A DNA stretch of 24,559 nucleotides from Nemertoderma westbladi (taxonomy: Eukaryota; Xenacoelomorpha; Nemertodermatida; Nemertodermatidae). Both the position numbers and the translations under genes were made by a program. The notes under the pieces were generated by a model. It saw only the letters and a program-made list of their open reading frames with translations. It made no database searches and was not told where the DNA came from. This document shows positions 9,076-18,954 of this stretch, one piece after another; position 1 is the stretch's first letter, and each line of letters begins with the position of its first letter. Where the stretch lies: contig JAUCBJ010003781.1 in NCBI GenBank assembly GCA_032718475.1, positions 1-24,559 of the forward strand. The letters run 5' to 3'.

Positions 9076-9306
9076 AAGGAATCCCTACAAGATTACATAT
9101 TACAATTTTTAAAAAAGTTTTTGTTTTGGTATTTCCTATTGAATACTAATATGTTCGGCTATAGTACGTACATTACAGCTGGCTGACACAATGTATATTA
9201 CAGCAAGGGTAGAGCGTACTGCACAGTTAATTAATTATTAGAGGTGGTGTGAGTTTGTTACATCCAAATGTTAGGTGGGGGCGAGCCATCGGGTCGAAGT
9301 TTCATT

Positions 9307-10146
9307 CTATAGAAGTGGTACCAGTTTATTGAGGGGTGGGCGGTGGCAATTAATGAGTAATGCTTCAGTATGAATACGACGCTGGTGGTTACGAAATTGC
9401 TGGACGCATGTTACTTTGTAATTATTACAGCTACTGAAATGTTGAAGCAATAGCACCTCCGGGTCAGTTGTCACAGTACATATCGGCTTGTTGTTCTTTA
9501 TTGCCTTATCCAGAGCTTTCCTGTAGCTGTTGATGTTCTCCCGATGTTTATTGAGCCTCTTGTGCAGACGTTGTTCAGTTTGACCGAGGTAGTATTGATA
9601 GGGGTGAGTTTTACATTTAATGGTATAGAGAATGTTGATGGATTTACAATCAAACCTCCCGATGATTGGCTCGCCCCATGGTGTCTCTTTCATATCCGTA
9701 ATTGCCAAGCAGGTGAGGCAGCGGGGTTGCAAACATGGATGGTTACCTGGAGCTGTTTGTGGTTCCTGTTTACGTATTAGAAGCTTTCCCAAAGTAGGTG
9801 CATTTCGTGGGACAGTTTGTAATGTTACACCAAGGTGCTGAACTCGTCTGTTATGCCGACGCACAACTTTGCTGAGGGTAGGGATAAATTGTGGTGTCGT
9901 TGACAGATAGAAACGTTGGGTAGGAGGTTTTATGTTGTTTTGTTGATTGGTATGGCTTGGTGAATGCGGAAAGTCCTGATCGTGTTCGGCGGCAGTGAAT
10001 GTTGAACATTGGGGTGGGTCCCACGCATACAAACTTAAAAGGAAGTTCAAGGGGTATCCTCTGAGTTTACACTTTTCGAGATATAAATGCCTTTGTTGTT
10101 TGAAATGATTTGTTGAATCCGTAAGTCGGCGAATGCGCAAAGTTCA
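9307..10146 (-). pseudogene. PLE C-terminal part: zinc-binding linker and GIY-YIG endonuclease
   Basis: A 277-codon open segment, the last part of the Penelope-like polyprotein. RIRRLTDSTNHF...LRGYP (to about residue 30) matches the region after the RT thumb. A Cys motif CLQPRCLTC (136-144) is the usual PLE linker. The GIY-YIG nuclease follows: INILYTIKC (168-176), YYLGQT (183-188), RLHKRLNKH (191-199) and TEALLI...PPLNKL near the end, with Glu259 a candidate catalytic residue. This endonuclease nicks target DNA for priming. The frame is shifted against the upstream RT frame at about 10140-10146, so it would not be translated as part of one protein without correction. Confidence 0.85.
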
Positions 10147-11192
10147 GCTCGAACTATGGCTAGCAAGGATGGTTTGTGGTGGAAGCTTGAGTATGCGATG
10201 GGTAGTTTATTAGACATTGGTTTCCTATATATTTTGGTTGTTAGTTTTGTTGAGTTTGAAGCTTGAATATTAACATCTAGGTAGTTTATGGATTTTCTGG
10301 AGTAGTCTACGGTAAACTATATAGAGTTGTTATTGTATAGGTCTGAGCAGGCGGAGTTGAATGCATAGTTTAGTTGTTTTATATCAGTGTCAGTGAGCCA
10401 TTCGTTGTAAACACACAGGCTGTCATCCACTAATGTTCGAAAGTATAACGGGACCCGTAGCGAGATTGCGATCGCCCTCTTGAGCACTCTGTAACAACTT
10501 ATGATGGCGTAATCTCCACTGTGGCTGCCTCCCATGGGCGCCCCAGCCAACTGAAGGTAATAGTGTCCCGAAAACCGGAAAAAGTTGTGAAACAGCAGGA
10601 AACGCAATATTGCTGCAAGTTGTTCGGCGGTGAATTTGGAGCGGTATGGTAACGTAGGGTCCTCGCTGAGTGCTTGCATAGTGGCTTCGATGCCTAGTTC
10701 GTGTGGGATGGCTGTGAACATGTCGATAACATCTACCGTAACAAAAGTGTAGTGATATGTTGATCCTTGTCTGGGTAAAGTTTCTTTTAAGTCCAATGAG
10801 CTCTTTAAATAGTTCGACGCTGTGGTAACAAGTGGGTGCAGGTAGTGGTGCATTAATTTAGATAGGGGAGTAAAGAACGCATCCGTATTCGAAATTATAG
10901 GTCTGCCTTTGGGGATAAGTTTGCCGTTTGGGTGTTGAATCCACTCGGATCTTGGTTTGTGGTCTTTTAGAGTTATAAACAAATAGCCTGTGGTAAACGT
11001 GTTGGGGAATAAGTAAAGGCGTAGGAATGGGTTTGTGATTGCAAGCTGGTCGAGAAGCTGTCTACATTTTACGCGGAATTTAGCAGTGGGGTCTCTGGGT
11101 AACTTCTCATAAGTGGTAGTATCGCTTAATATCCGAGATATTTCGAATTCCTTATCGACATAATCTAGCAATATGATGTTATTTGTTTTATT
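10147..11192 (-). pseudogene. PLE reverse transcriptase core, interrupted by TAG
   Basis: Penelope-type RT. From the TTG at 11169-11171 a 284-codon segment shows LSDTTTYEKL..DPT (15-29), ITLKDHKP (66-73), GRPIISNTDAF (89-99), catalytic VTVDVIDMFTAIP (144-156), GAPMGGSHSG (210-219) and FRTLVDDSL (244-252) with the DD pair. An in-frame TAG at 10317-10319 stops it, but homology resumes immediately in the same frame with FTVDYSRKSINYLDVN, typical of the RT thumb. Upstream, the frame closes at 11193-11195, next to a (TTTTA)4 tract. The variants TLKDHKP and TLVDD differ from the more usual PKIHKP and Y[IV]DD. Confidence 0.88.
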
Positions 11193-11210
11193 TTATTTTA
11201 TTTTATCTGT
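11184..11210. repeat. (TTTTA)4 microsatellite that breaks the PLE frame
   Basis: Four TTTTA units at 11186-11205 lie exactly between VFLKGDK, the conserved DKG-type motif of PLE N-termini, and NNIILLDYVDK, its normal continuation. On the coding strand they read (TAAAA)n and introduce stops and a frame change. The expansion is probably secondary. Confidence 0.75.
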
Positions 11211-11989
11211 TTATCACCTTTAAGAAATACAGTATTTTTGTTCTTGCGCAGTTGTTGCAGAGCTTTTTGGTGCTGGGTTGATAAATTAGGTGGATATTGT
11301 TTGTTAATGTAGTTTGGATTAGTTTTGTAAATAGCGCGATGCAGATCACTAATAAGTGCTTCCACTTGGGGTTCATCAACCCTAGCGGATACGTACCGAG
11401 CGTGCGAAAAATATGGTGGGTCGGGTGGTTCAGGTGGGGGTTCGATAACCTCTGGGATCGTGTTAAGAGCAGTTGGGTGATGTTGAGTTACGAAGTAGTC
11501 TCGGGTCTTGGCACGTGTGCGTGATGCAGGTGTGTCTGATAAAGGCTGCTTCGCAGGTTGGGAGTTGTTGCTACGGGGCGTTGTGGTAGCATCCGGTTGA
11601 TGCGGTAAGGGTGGTGAAGAAATACCGCTTGGTGTTATCCCTGTGGCTGTGGCTTTGGCACCCTGGGTATTAATATTAATTACATTGGTATGTGAAGTTG
11701 GGGTTACATTTGTTTGGAAAAGACAGCGTCTGCCTGTGGGTAGCATTGGTCGTGGTCTATGTCTGGCCACGCGTGGTGTTTCATTTTCTATGTTATTTGC
11801 TTGGAACTGGGTGATTGTGGGCTTGGCTGGTGTATGGTTTATTTTATCAACTACAGGGAGGGTATTATTGAAACGTTTGCTGTGGTGTCTGAGTTTCGTA
11901 GCTGCTATACCAACGTCCACTTTCGCTTCAAAAATTTGGGTTCCCGTAGTCCCCGTATGTGGTATAAAACTGAAACCGACCCCAAGCAC
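11198..11989 (-). pseudogene. PLE N-terminal region, second segment
   Basis: A 263-codon open segment rich in Pro, Thr and His (disordered linker-like), ending NKNTVFLKGDK before a stop at 11198-11200. Its last 60 residues (EALISDLHRAIY...LSTQHQKALQQLRKNK) resemble the helical region preceding the DKG motif in PLEs. It overlaps the first segment by about 85 bases in another frame, so a frameshift must lie between 11905 and 11989. It is not independently recognisable. The assignment rests on position, strand and the DK motif. Confidence 0.7.
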
Positions 11990-12507
11990 CTCATCTTGTG
12001 CCGCAGTCCGATGTTTGCTCGAGACAGCCGTGTCAATGCTTGTTCCATTACATAGTAAACCATATTGTAATTGTACTTATAGTCCATTCGGTTGCACGCG
12101 ACTTCAAATTCCCGGTTTTCTATTAGAGGTAACCAGAATGATAAAAAATCAATTGCGGTGTAATCGTAAGTGGCTTGCGCAGTTTTTAAGAGATTGTTAT
12201 GGTGGTTACCAAAGTTGATATTCAGTTTTCTGAGGTGTTTATATTTTGCTGTAATTTCTAAACGGAAGGTCCTTTTAAGTACTCCCTCGTAAATAGAGGG
12301 GTAGAACTTTAATATTGATCTGAGTCGGGACGCCATAAATTGAGGCGGGAAGTTAGATTGGCGGCAAGATTTAAAGTAATCAATTTGTTGTAGCGTACGT
12401 ACTTGGTTTAGTTTAAGTTTTAAACAGTTTCTGACATCGTTGATTGCCCTTGGATCTATATTTAAATGGGAAAGAAGTCGAAATGATGCCGTTCGTGGCG
12501 TATCCAT
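11905..12507 (-). pseudogene. PLE N-terminal region, first segment
   Basis: A 200-codon open segment starting at the first ATG after the upstream terminal repeat (12505-12507; an in-frame stop lies within the repeat, so this ATG is the likely start). It contains a Lys/Arg/Asn-rich helical region with YKHLRKLNINFGNHHNN, the kind of (R/K)-x-N-LG segment seen near the start of PLE and other phage-like RT polyproteins. It ends out of frame with the next segment, consistent with one indel or with frameshifting. No independent domain is recognised. Confidence 0.65.
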
Positions 12508-12514
12508 AATTATA

Positions 12515-13132
12515 ACTTCAGGGATAATGACTGTAGAAAGGGTCTAATGCCACGGTTAACGAAAACAGTTTCTATTTATATGGCCATTTCATCCTCACGG
12601 ACGTCTTCAGTAAATTAAATTAAAATAACATTAAAACACAATTTATAAACCTAAACCATAATATTAAATTTAACGTACGGTACAACCAATTATTATGCCA
12701 CCAAATTCCGATATAGACAGTATGATAGGATGTATTAGATTAACATATTTAGATTTATCATAATACTGTATGTAGGCCTAGAGATATAATTGTAGGCTAC
12801 ATTTGTTGTTAAGGTATTAGACGTTCAATATTAAATTTAAAAAATTAAAAATAAAAATAAAAAGAGGGCTAAATGAAGAGGTGTAAAAAGGGTGGGTAAC
12901 GTTAAAACCATTAAATGATTAAAAATAGTTAAAAATTGTTGGTTCCAATATTAAGTCGTTGAGTTACAAATTTACAAATAAAAGTGAGGCTGGTAAAAGG
13001 GTAAAAAAAATCTAAAAAAATGTTGGTTCTGAAATAAAAAATCATTTAAAAATATATTTAAAAGAAGGGAAAGAATACCTAAGCCATAAAATTGGGGGGG
13101 ATAAAAGGACACATATTACTGTTACTAAATAA
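12515..13132. repeat. PLE terminal repeat (upstream copy relative to the coding strand)
   Basis: 618 bp, same orientation as 8458-9075 and nearly identical. In the sense of the element it is the 5' repeat and should hold the promoter. It is followed at 13133 by CTTGGTCATTTTGG, which resembles the start of repeat A at 13159. Confidence 0.92.
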
Positions 13133-13155
13133 CTTGGTCATTTTGGTCAAAAAAA

Positions 13156-13848
13156 ATTAACTTGGTCATTTTGCGGCCAAAACGACCAAAAAGGCCAAAT
13201 CTAAATTGCGGCATTCATGAAAGGAACTTCTGAGGCACGTTGGCTTGTCAATCACAGCCAGTGAATAGAGGCTGAGTGTAAGTAAAGCCCAGGATGTTGG
13301 CAGATAGAAAAAGGCTTCGATTTCCGGACATTCCCTCCCCAACCCACCCCCCCCCCCCCCCCCCCCCCCGGACAGTTCCGTTCCGCTCGAGTAGGACACT
13401 ACTGTTTTATATTTCGCACGTTTATTTTTCATTTTGTAAGGTAATAAACGGACCGCTTGTATCCAGACAAGTTGTACAGTATCCAATTCCCTTTCTTAGC
13501 TCAGAAATTTATATTTTGCATCCCGATTTTACATTTTGTATCCACGTTTTATTTATGGATTTCATCAATTCAATTACATTGTATTGTTTGCTAATCTTTA
13601 AACAATTAATTAGATGACCTATATATTCCATCTGTTTCTCCTGTTCAAAGCAAAATCTAATCATGAATACTTTTTCACTGTAACTCGTAACTCAACCAAT
13701 TTGTCCTTTTTCGAAGAAATCCTACATGGGGATTTTGGAGCTAACCCGCCACTACTGCTTGGCTCACTGGAAGTGTATTTAGGTAAAGCTCTATTGTAGG
13801 CTGTGGCTCTGTTTAAGCTTAGCTGAGCCAAGACGACAGACATTAGGA
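13156..13848 (+). repeat. Repeat A, copy 2 (uninterrupted, with 23-bp C tract)
   Basis: A 693-bp copy of the same sequence as 6691-6882 plus 7961-8458, joined directly at a C23 tract (13347-13369). It lacks the LINE fragment present in copy 1, so it represents the empty site. It has no conserved coding frame apart from those created by the homopolymer. 13849-14214, to the right, holds no recognisable feature. Confidence 0.88.
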
Positions 13849-14223
13849 TGGGAACACGAACACACCATATTATCATTCCCCTATTCATTTCAATGGTAGC
13901 CAGCTTGTCTTTCCCGCACTGGGGGTAGACCATTGCCATTGGTTAGCTGTATGCTATTGTAATACAAAGAGAGCGGCAGGATAAAGAGAAATGCCTACCT
14001 CACTAATAATGGGCTGGTCCCACAGGTCACTTTAAGGTAGGTGGTACAGTAGGTACTACAGTTTACATGTTCAAGGGCGCCAGTCCCTAGTCACTAGCCC
14101 ATAGTCTGTCATGGAGTTCCTGTAGTAGTTTCAGACGCTTTCACTCAGTATCCTAGTGTCCAGGAAGTTGGGAGTTGAGTGTGGGTGGGTGGATTGGTGG
14201 CCCCCACGCAACACCGCAGTGTC

Positions 14224-14653
14224 GGGTGACTACAAAACAAAGACCAACAACCCAAATAATAAAGACCTGTACAAATACAAAACACATGTGTTAACTTTCG
14301 TTTATTGTTTTGGTTCCCCAACACGCCTCTGTAACCTGCTTCTTTACTAACCTGCTTTAAATGGCAATGTGACCTCACGCTCTCTGGCAATGGGACCTAA
14401 AGCTCTTTGGAACCTAACGCTCTTTGGGACGTAACGTGACTTTACCTCTTTGTTTTGTACAGGTCACAATGAGCGTTATGTACCATTGCTATTTAAAGGA
14501 GCAGGTTAGTAAAGGATCAGGTTACAGAGGCCTGACGGGGGATTCAAAACAATTAACGAAAGTTAACACATGTAATAAGATTATGCAGGTCTTTATAATT
14601 GGGTCTTTGTTTTGTAGTCACCCATGACATTTATAGTAGGTCATGAGTCACCC
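14224..14653. mobile_element. 430-bp foldback/MITE element with 9-bp target duplication
   Basis: The ends read GGGTGAC...GTCACCC, with CGCAGTGTC directly repeated immediately outside at 14215-14223 and 14654-14662. Inside, about 140-bp arms (14224-14367 and 14483-14623) are imperfect reverse complements: GGGTGACTACAAAACAAAG on the left against CTTTGTTTTGTAGTCACCC on the right. A second, inner GTCACCC ends at 14623, so the right terminus is partly duplicated. The central 115 bp has several CTCTTTGG/ACCTAA repeats. It has no coding capacity. A 9-bp duplication with GGG termini suggests a Mutator-like family, which is inference. Confidence 0.82.
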
Positions 14654-14747
14654 CGCAGTGTCCGCGAATTATACATTGTAAAAAAATATTTAAAAAAATT
14701 TTTATTATAAAAAAAATATTATTGAAAGTAATTTCCGAAATTAACAT

Positions 14748-14960
14748 CCCGAAATTAATTTATGGACGTCCATTAATTAGTTATTTCATTACGATTCTGA
14801 TTGGTTGATAGATTAATTTCGGGACGTCCATAAATTAATTTCGGGACGTCCATAAGTTAATTTCGGGACGTCCATAAATTAATTTCGGGACGTCCATAAG
14901 TTAATTTCGGGACGTCCATAGGTTAATTTCGGGACGTCCATAAATTAATTTCGGGACGTC
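14748..14960. repeat. 22-bp tandem array (7 copies) with one inverted unit
   Basis: GGGACGTC occurs at 14821, 14843, 14865, 14887, 14909, 14931 and 14953, exactly 22 bp apart. Each is separated by CATAA(A/G)TTAATTTC with single-base variation. An exact 24-bp reverse complement of the unit lies at 14748-14771, about 50 bp to the left, so the array can fold back. GACGTC is itself a palindrome. It is non-coding. It might be a transposon end or a small satellite. Confidence 0.88.
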
Positions 14961-14974
14961 TCCTCCTTACGATA

Positions 14975-16575
14975 CTGGCTCATTCCATGCAAATGTCAAC
15001 CGCAGTGCCAATTTTGAAATAAGTGAATAATTTCTTCTCATATCAATTTTCAGAACCAATATATGATGCGGTTTACGAATTTAATACAAAAAACCGCATC
15101 AAAATTGGGTAACTTTCTGAAATCTGGTGTTATTCGGCTTTACCTCTCAAACTGCAAAAATACAGTTAACTGAGTGCATAATATGAGAACCGCGTTTTAT
15201 GAGTATTTTTAGGAAGATGGCAGCGTAATAGAGTACTTTTCGAAGCAAAACAATCATATTTTCTAATGAAATCATTTGCTGTCAATTAAAACAACGTTGT
15301 GTCTAAAAATTCAGTGCTCATAATTTGTTTACATCATAATGTCCCGCACTTTTCGCTGAACACCATATTTTGTTTGTAGAAGATAGACATATTATAATAG
15401 AATGATGATATGTCGTTTGCAAAGCACAAATATATGCATCTTTAATCTGGAGTACTTAGTTTGTTTGTGGTGTTTCGTGTTATGTGGTAAACAGGTGTCC
15501 CGCACTTTACGTAAAGTGCGGGACAAAAAGTAGAAATATCAAAGGAAGTAGAGTGAGCGTGTATTTAGATGGAAGAACTTCAACTGGAATAATCATAACT
15601 TCATAGAAATCTCTGATATTAAGACACTATGAAAAAATGCATGAAGATCACATATATTTCAGTAAATAAAATATTCTCAAAATTTTAATTCCTCTATTTG
15701 TATTTGTATTAGTATTTCCAAACTCTGAATAATATTTGTAGGCCTGCCATTAACCTCTTCCTGGGTGGAGCATACTGCAAAGCTCCCGATATGATACGAC
15801 CTAGACCGTACAGTACATGGTACGCTACTACAGTATTTATTAACGGTTTTTGGGTGCACTACAGTTTCCTTGTCTAATCTGGCTATCTAATCTGTATTAC
15901 ATTAGGCCTACAGCGCACTTAAATGGTAATTTTACATAAGCCTAAAATAATATTGAACTGGCTGGAGGTAATAATACAGCAAGTACAGTAGTAACCACGC
16001 TGTACTAGGGCTAGGCTAAGGCTACAAATAAATGATACAAACAAATTTGCTATCGTCGTGCCTATTCAACTGTTTTACTTGCAGTATTAGGCACTATATG
16101 TTGACCTCTATTTGTTTTTCCACTCCATTGGAGGGTATTCGTACATATGGTATGTATACATGTACGCAGTAGTAAGGGGCTTTACAGGGCCAACTAAGTT
16201 TGGTAGGTTAGGTTTAGTATTTTGGTTAGTGTTAGTTGCATTGTCATTCATTTTTAAGTTCAAATTATATGTGGCAATCTCACTGAAAAGTTTATAACTA
16301 TCACTTATTTAGTCTGAATAATGTAATAATTAACGATTTAATGTGTTTATAAATGATAAAATCGTACGCGTCCCGCACTTTACAATTTTTTGAAGCAATA
16401 ATTCTGAGACATAAACTGCTGCCGGTTTTCCAAACTGCTTTTTTTTACTGAACCGATAATTGGTTTTTCTAAGAAACACAAACATTATACTATTTTAGTT
16501 CATTTTCATGATGTACAGTGCTAAAGTGCACAAAAAGTCGTACGAATGTCCCGCACTTTACATGGAATGAGCCAG
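14975..16575. mobile_element. Unclassified 1.6-kb DNA transposon-like element with 15-bp TIRs (copy 1)
   Basis: CTGGCTCATTCCATG at 14975-14989 and its exact reverse complement at 16561-16575 define 1601 bp. The first 897 bp recur at 23189-24085, showing mobility or duplication. The motif TGTCCCGCACTTTAC recurs inside: 15340 (variant), 15496-15510 and inverted 15511-15525 (together a perfect 30-bp palindrome), 16369 (CGTCCC variant) and 16547-16561, where it runs straight into the right inverted repeat. Open frames are short and lack transposase motifs, so it is non-autonomous. No clear target duplication: the flanks are CGATA and ATTAAG. The superfamily is not recognised. Confidence 0.75.
15496..15525. 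other. Perfect 30-bp palindrome within the 1.6-kb element
   Basis: TGTCCCGCACTTTAC followed directly by its reverse complement, with no spacer. It is conserved exactly at 23708-23737 in copy 2. Single half-sites occur elsewhere in the element, including at the right terminus, which suggests a protein-binding site, possibly for a transposase. Confidence 0.9.
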
Positions 16576-16591
16576 ATTAAGATTCAGTGGG

Positions 16592-16815
16592 CACTGCTGG
16601 CGAAGTAAAGACGAGGTCATACCAGATCTACTTCTCTGGCAACCAACTCATGGAAAGCGTACCCGTTGACGACCGGCCATAACATATATAGATCAACTTG
16701 AAAGGATACTGAACTTGGGAGAAACGAAATTGCTACAACTATGGAGAATCGGGAAGCCTGGAAGTATTTCATTTCCACTGTCCGAGTTCGCTCGACTTAG
16801 TAGTAGTAGTAGATC
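16592..16815 (+). pseudogene. LINE 3' end: RT C-terminus with (TAG)n tail
   Basis: The plus strand encodes HCWRSKDEVIPDLLLWQP and THGKR, then RPAITYIDQLER. After a one-base frame slip it gives MENREAWKYFISTVRVRST, ending at TAG 16798-16800. This is the conserved C-terminal tail of a LINE ORF. It is followed by a short (TAG)n run to about 16812, the usual simple-repeat 3' terminus of such elements. An in-frame TGA and the frameshift make it a pseudogene. It is severely 5' truncated and abuts the right end of the 1.6-kb element. It belongs to a different LINE family from the one at 6883-7960 but to the same broad class. Confidence 0.75.
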
Positions 16816-17124
16816 TTTAAGTGACCCCACTGAATTATTATTAATTAATTTCAAACATCTAATTTCTTTCTGTAAATCTAATTATTAATTGCAGATTGAT
16901 GGTAAATCTAATCCCTTCTCTAAATCATCGCTGAGGCATGAAACTGCCAGATAACCCAGAATTATGTTTAATATACATTTATTGACGTCATGATATCAAA
17001 CTTATTGAACTTAACATTGAACTGAACAGTTTTTAGGTATGTTTTTTTAATAAACCCGCCATTTTGACAGCTTCCTCCTGTTTTTACAAAATATAAACCC
17101 CGCCACTCGATTCAGGGCACCTTG

Positions 17125-17148
17125 CCCCCCCCCCCCCCCCCCCCCCCC
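17125..17148. repeat. Homopolymer C tract (24 bp)
   Basis: An uninterrupted run of 24 C in AT-rich DNA. The surrounding 16816-17490 shows no gene or recognisable repeat. Confidence 0.9.
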
Positions 17149-17493
17149 TTCTTCAATTGTTTCTAGCCGAACAATTTTTTAGCGCACAAATCCTATTCCA
17201 TCAACATCAATCATTAATTCCTGGTTGTATCATAATATTATATTTCAAAAAACCGTTCCTCAATTGTAATTAACACAGCTACTTCAACTAAAAGTTAAAA
17301 ATTCCCAAAGACTCTGTTAATGGCAAGATAGATCTCTGAAATCATAAAATTAAAATGAAAATTAAAAAATTAAAATGCACACTTAATGGCGTACACCTAT
17401 AATATAATTGATACTATAAGATATTATACGCCGACTATTGTAGATAACAAGAGATTATTAATTGCAGTATATTAAGCAAATTTCGCCCTCAAC

Positions 17494-17541
17494 CAAGGCG
17501 TCCTTTAATAATTTAATATAATTGTATTAAAGGACGCCTTG
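17494..17541. other. Perfect 17-bp stem-loop
   Basis: CAAGGCGTCCTTTAATA (17494-17510) and its exact reverse complement (17525-17541) enclose a 14-base AT loop. It could be a tiny foldback element or a structured RNA segment. The flanks show no target duplication that I can see. 17550-18700 beyond it holds no recognisable gene. Confidence 0.75.
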
Positions 17542-18711
17542 CCCACAACCCATAGGTTTTAAAATTCTTTTAGGTTCTTAAAAGAACTTTAAATTTTTAA
17601 AGTTATTTTAATTTAAGGTTTTCAAATTAATGTATCTTTTGATTTACCTCTAAATTAAATTTATTTCTTTCGATAAAGAACACATAAAGTTTATATTTTA
17701 TAATTTGTGCCGTCTGGGAGCGGTGATCCTATACAGCCGTGTTCTGTAGACGCAGCCAGCCGGCAGCAGCAAGCATCCGTGATGGCAATAGCTAATCCTT
17801 CAGTCAGGTTTCTGACAACACTAAAATCATCAGGAACATATATGCTATGCTTCAATCGAACACAGATTCCACTTGCCCTTAAATATCAGTACCCTCAGTA
17901 ACTACAAGCATTACCCCAAGTATGGCCACAAATAATATGCATACAGTCACATTCGCCATATTACTGGCTTTATTATTAGGTGCCATAAGTTAGACGAACT
18001 GTCCCCTTTTGTCTCCTAGTACAGTATTATGCTGGGATTTCCAAGCTTGTAGTGTCTAATTTAATTGAATTCAATTTAAATTTAAATTATGATGTCTACT
18101 AATGTAGCCATGCTCCACAGAATGATTATATATCACTGTAGAGATATATAGTGATATCACTAGTGTGTCTGATAACAATGTTGATGTATGAAAGAGTATC
18201 AAGCAAACAAGCAAATATGGATTTCACCGCATGAGATATTTTACAAGCTCACAGCTCAGTAACTCATACCGTAACAGTAACACAAGGGATTATATTCAAT
18301 GGAATTTTAGTACAAGCGACTGTATTATCGATTAATATAGAGATATATGCAACATATTGCATAATTTAGTTACTGCTAATTTAGAATTCATTTGTTACGT
18401 CCAAAATATGATAATAATATTTAAGTTTAAGATAAGAAAGGTGTTCTGTTAGTATGGGCCATTTGGAGCCTACAGTACCAGATGAACATAAGGGGGGTGG
18501 GGTGGTGGCAGATGGGGGCACTAAAGATGTTAGCGGGTACAAATAAACTGTGAGACATCAATCGGTAAAAACGAATCAGAGACGAAAAAATTATACAAAA
18601 TCTACGTATTTTCAGCCTCGGCAATGATCGAATCCCTATCGAATCCCTAAATCCCGATACCTCTAGACAGCTAGACTACCAGACTACTCGACAGCCAGAA
18701 AAAGCTATTAA

Positions 18712-18942
18712 ATGATATTGCTGCAAAGACTATCTGGGAAGATATTGGGTGGAATAGCGAAATATGTGAATCGAATGATCTTAAGCGTCCAGAAGACAAC
18801 GAGTTCCGTAGCTAGGAAGAAGCTTTTCAATATATTAGTAGATTTTAGTAAAGCTTTTGACCGAATTTCATGTGTTAAACTGTTAGCAAAACTACTTACA
18901 CTGGGTTGCGGCAGCCATATTGTAAATACGTATTATCTCTAA
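18712..18942 (+). pseudogene. LINE reverse transcriptase fragment (motif DFSKAFDR)
   Basis: A short open stretch with FNILVDFSKAFDRISCVKLL and LLTLGCG, the catalytic-aspartate region of non-LTR RTs (usual form F.DFSKAFD.V). The frame ends at a stop at 18940-18942 and no QGD or FADD motif follows. Immediately after it comes the 3' end of an oppositely oriented LINE. It is a small remnant of another LINE. Confidence 0.7.
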
Positions 18943-18954
18943 CTACAATCGGAC

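Larger units (their letters stand above)
8458..13132 (-). mobile_element. Penelope-like element (PLE) with 618-bp terminal direct repeats
   Basis: A 4.7-kb retroelement on the minus strand. Two direct repeats of exactly 618 bp, 8458-9075 and 12515-13132, flank a coding region with a Penelope-type RT and a C-terminal GIY-YIG endonuclease. LTR-like terminal repeats plus RT and GIY-YIG, with no gag, protease, RNase H or integrase, are diagnostic of PLEs rather than LTR retrotransposons. The first ATG (12505-12507) lies 8 bases inside the upstream repeat. The repeats differ at only about four positions, so insertion looks recent, yet the coding region is disrupted. The element sits between two copies of repeat A. 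I could not identify a target duplication. Confidence 0.9.

Noticed and set aside
11643-12218. 191-codon plus-strand frame over the PLE
   Set aside because: Antisense shadow of the Penelope-like coding region.
8458-13132. LTR retrotransposon interpretation of the 618-bp repeats
   Set aside because: The interior encodes Penelope-type RT plus GIY-YIG and no gag, protease, RNase H or integrase.
13166-13486. Minus-strand frame with a polyglycine run
   Set aside because: Created by the C23 tract in repeat A. The equivalent frame in copy 1 is split, and no domain is recognisable.
14821-14960. Regular direct repeats resembling a CRISPR array
   Set aside because: The 22-bp units are fully tandem with no unique spacers, in a eukaryotic transposon-rich setting with no cas genes.
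15677-15859. 60-codon minus-strand frame, repeated identically at 23889-24071
   Set aside because: Identity reflects recent copies of the same element, not selection. The peptide has no recognisable motif.
17707-17901. 64-codon plus-strand frame
   Set aside because: It starts with a non-ATG codon and shows no domain, and nothing nearby supports a gene.
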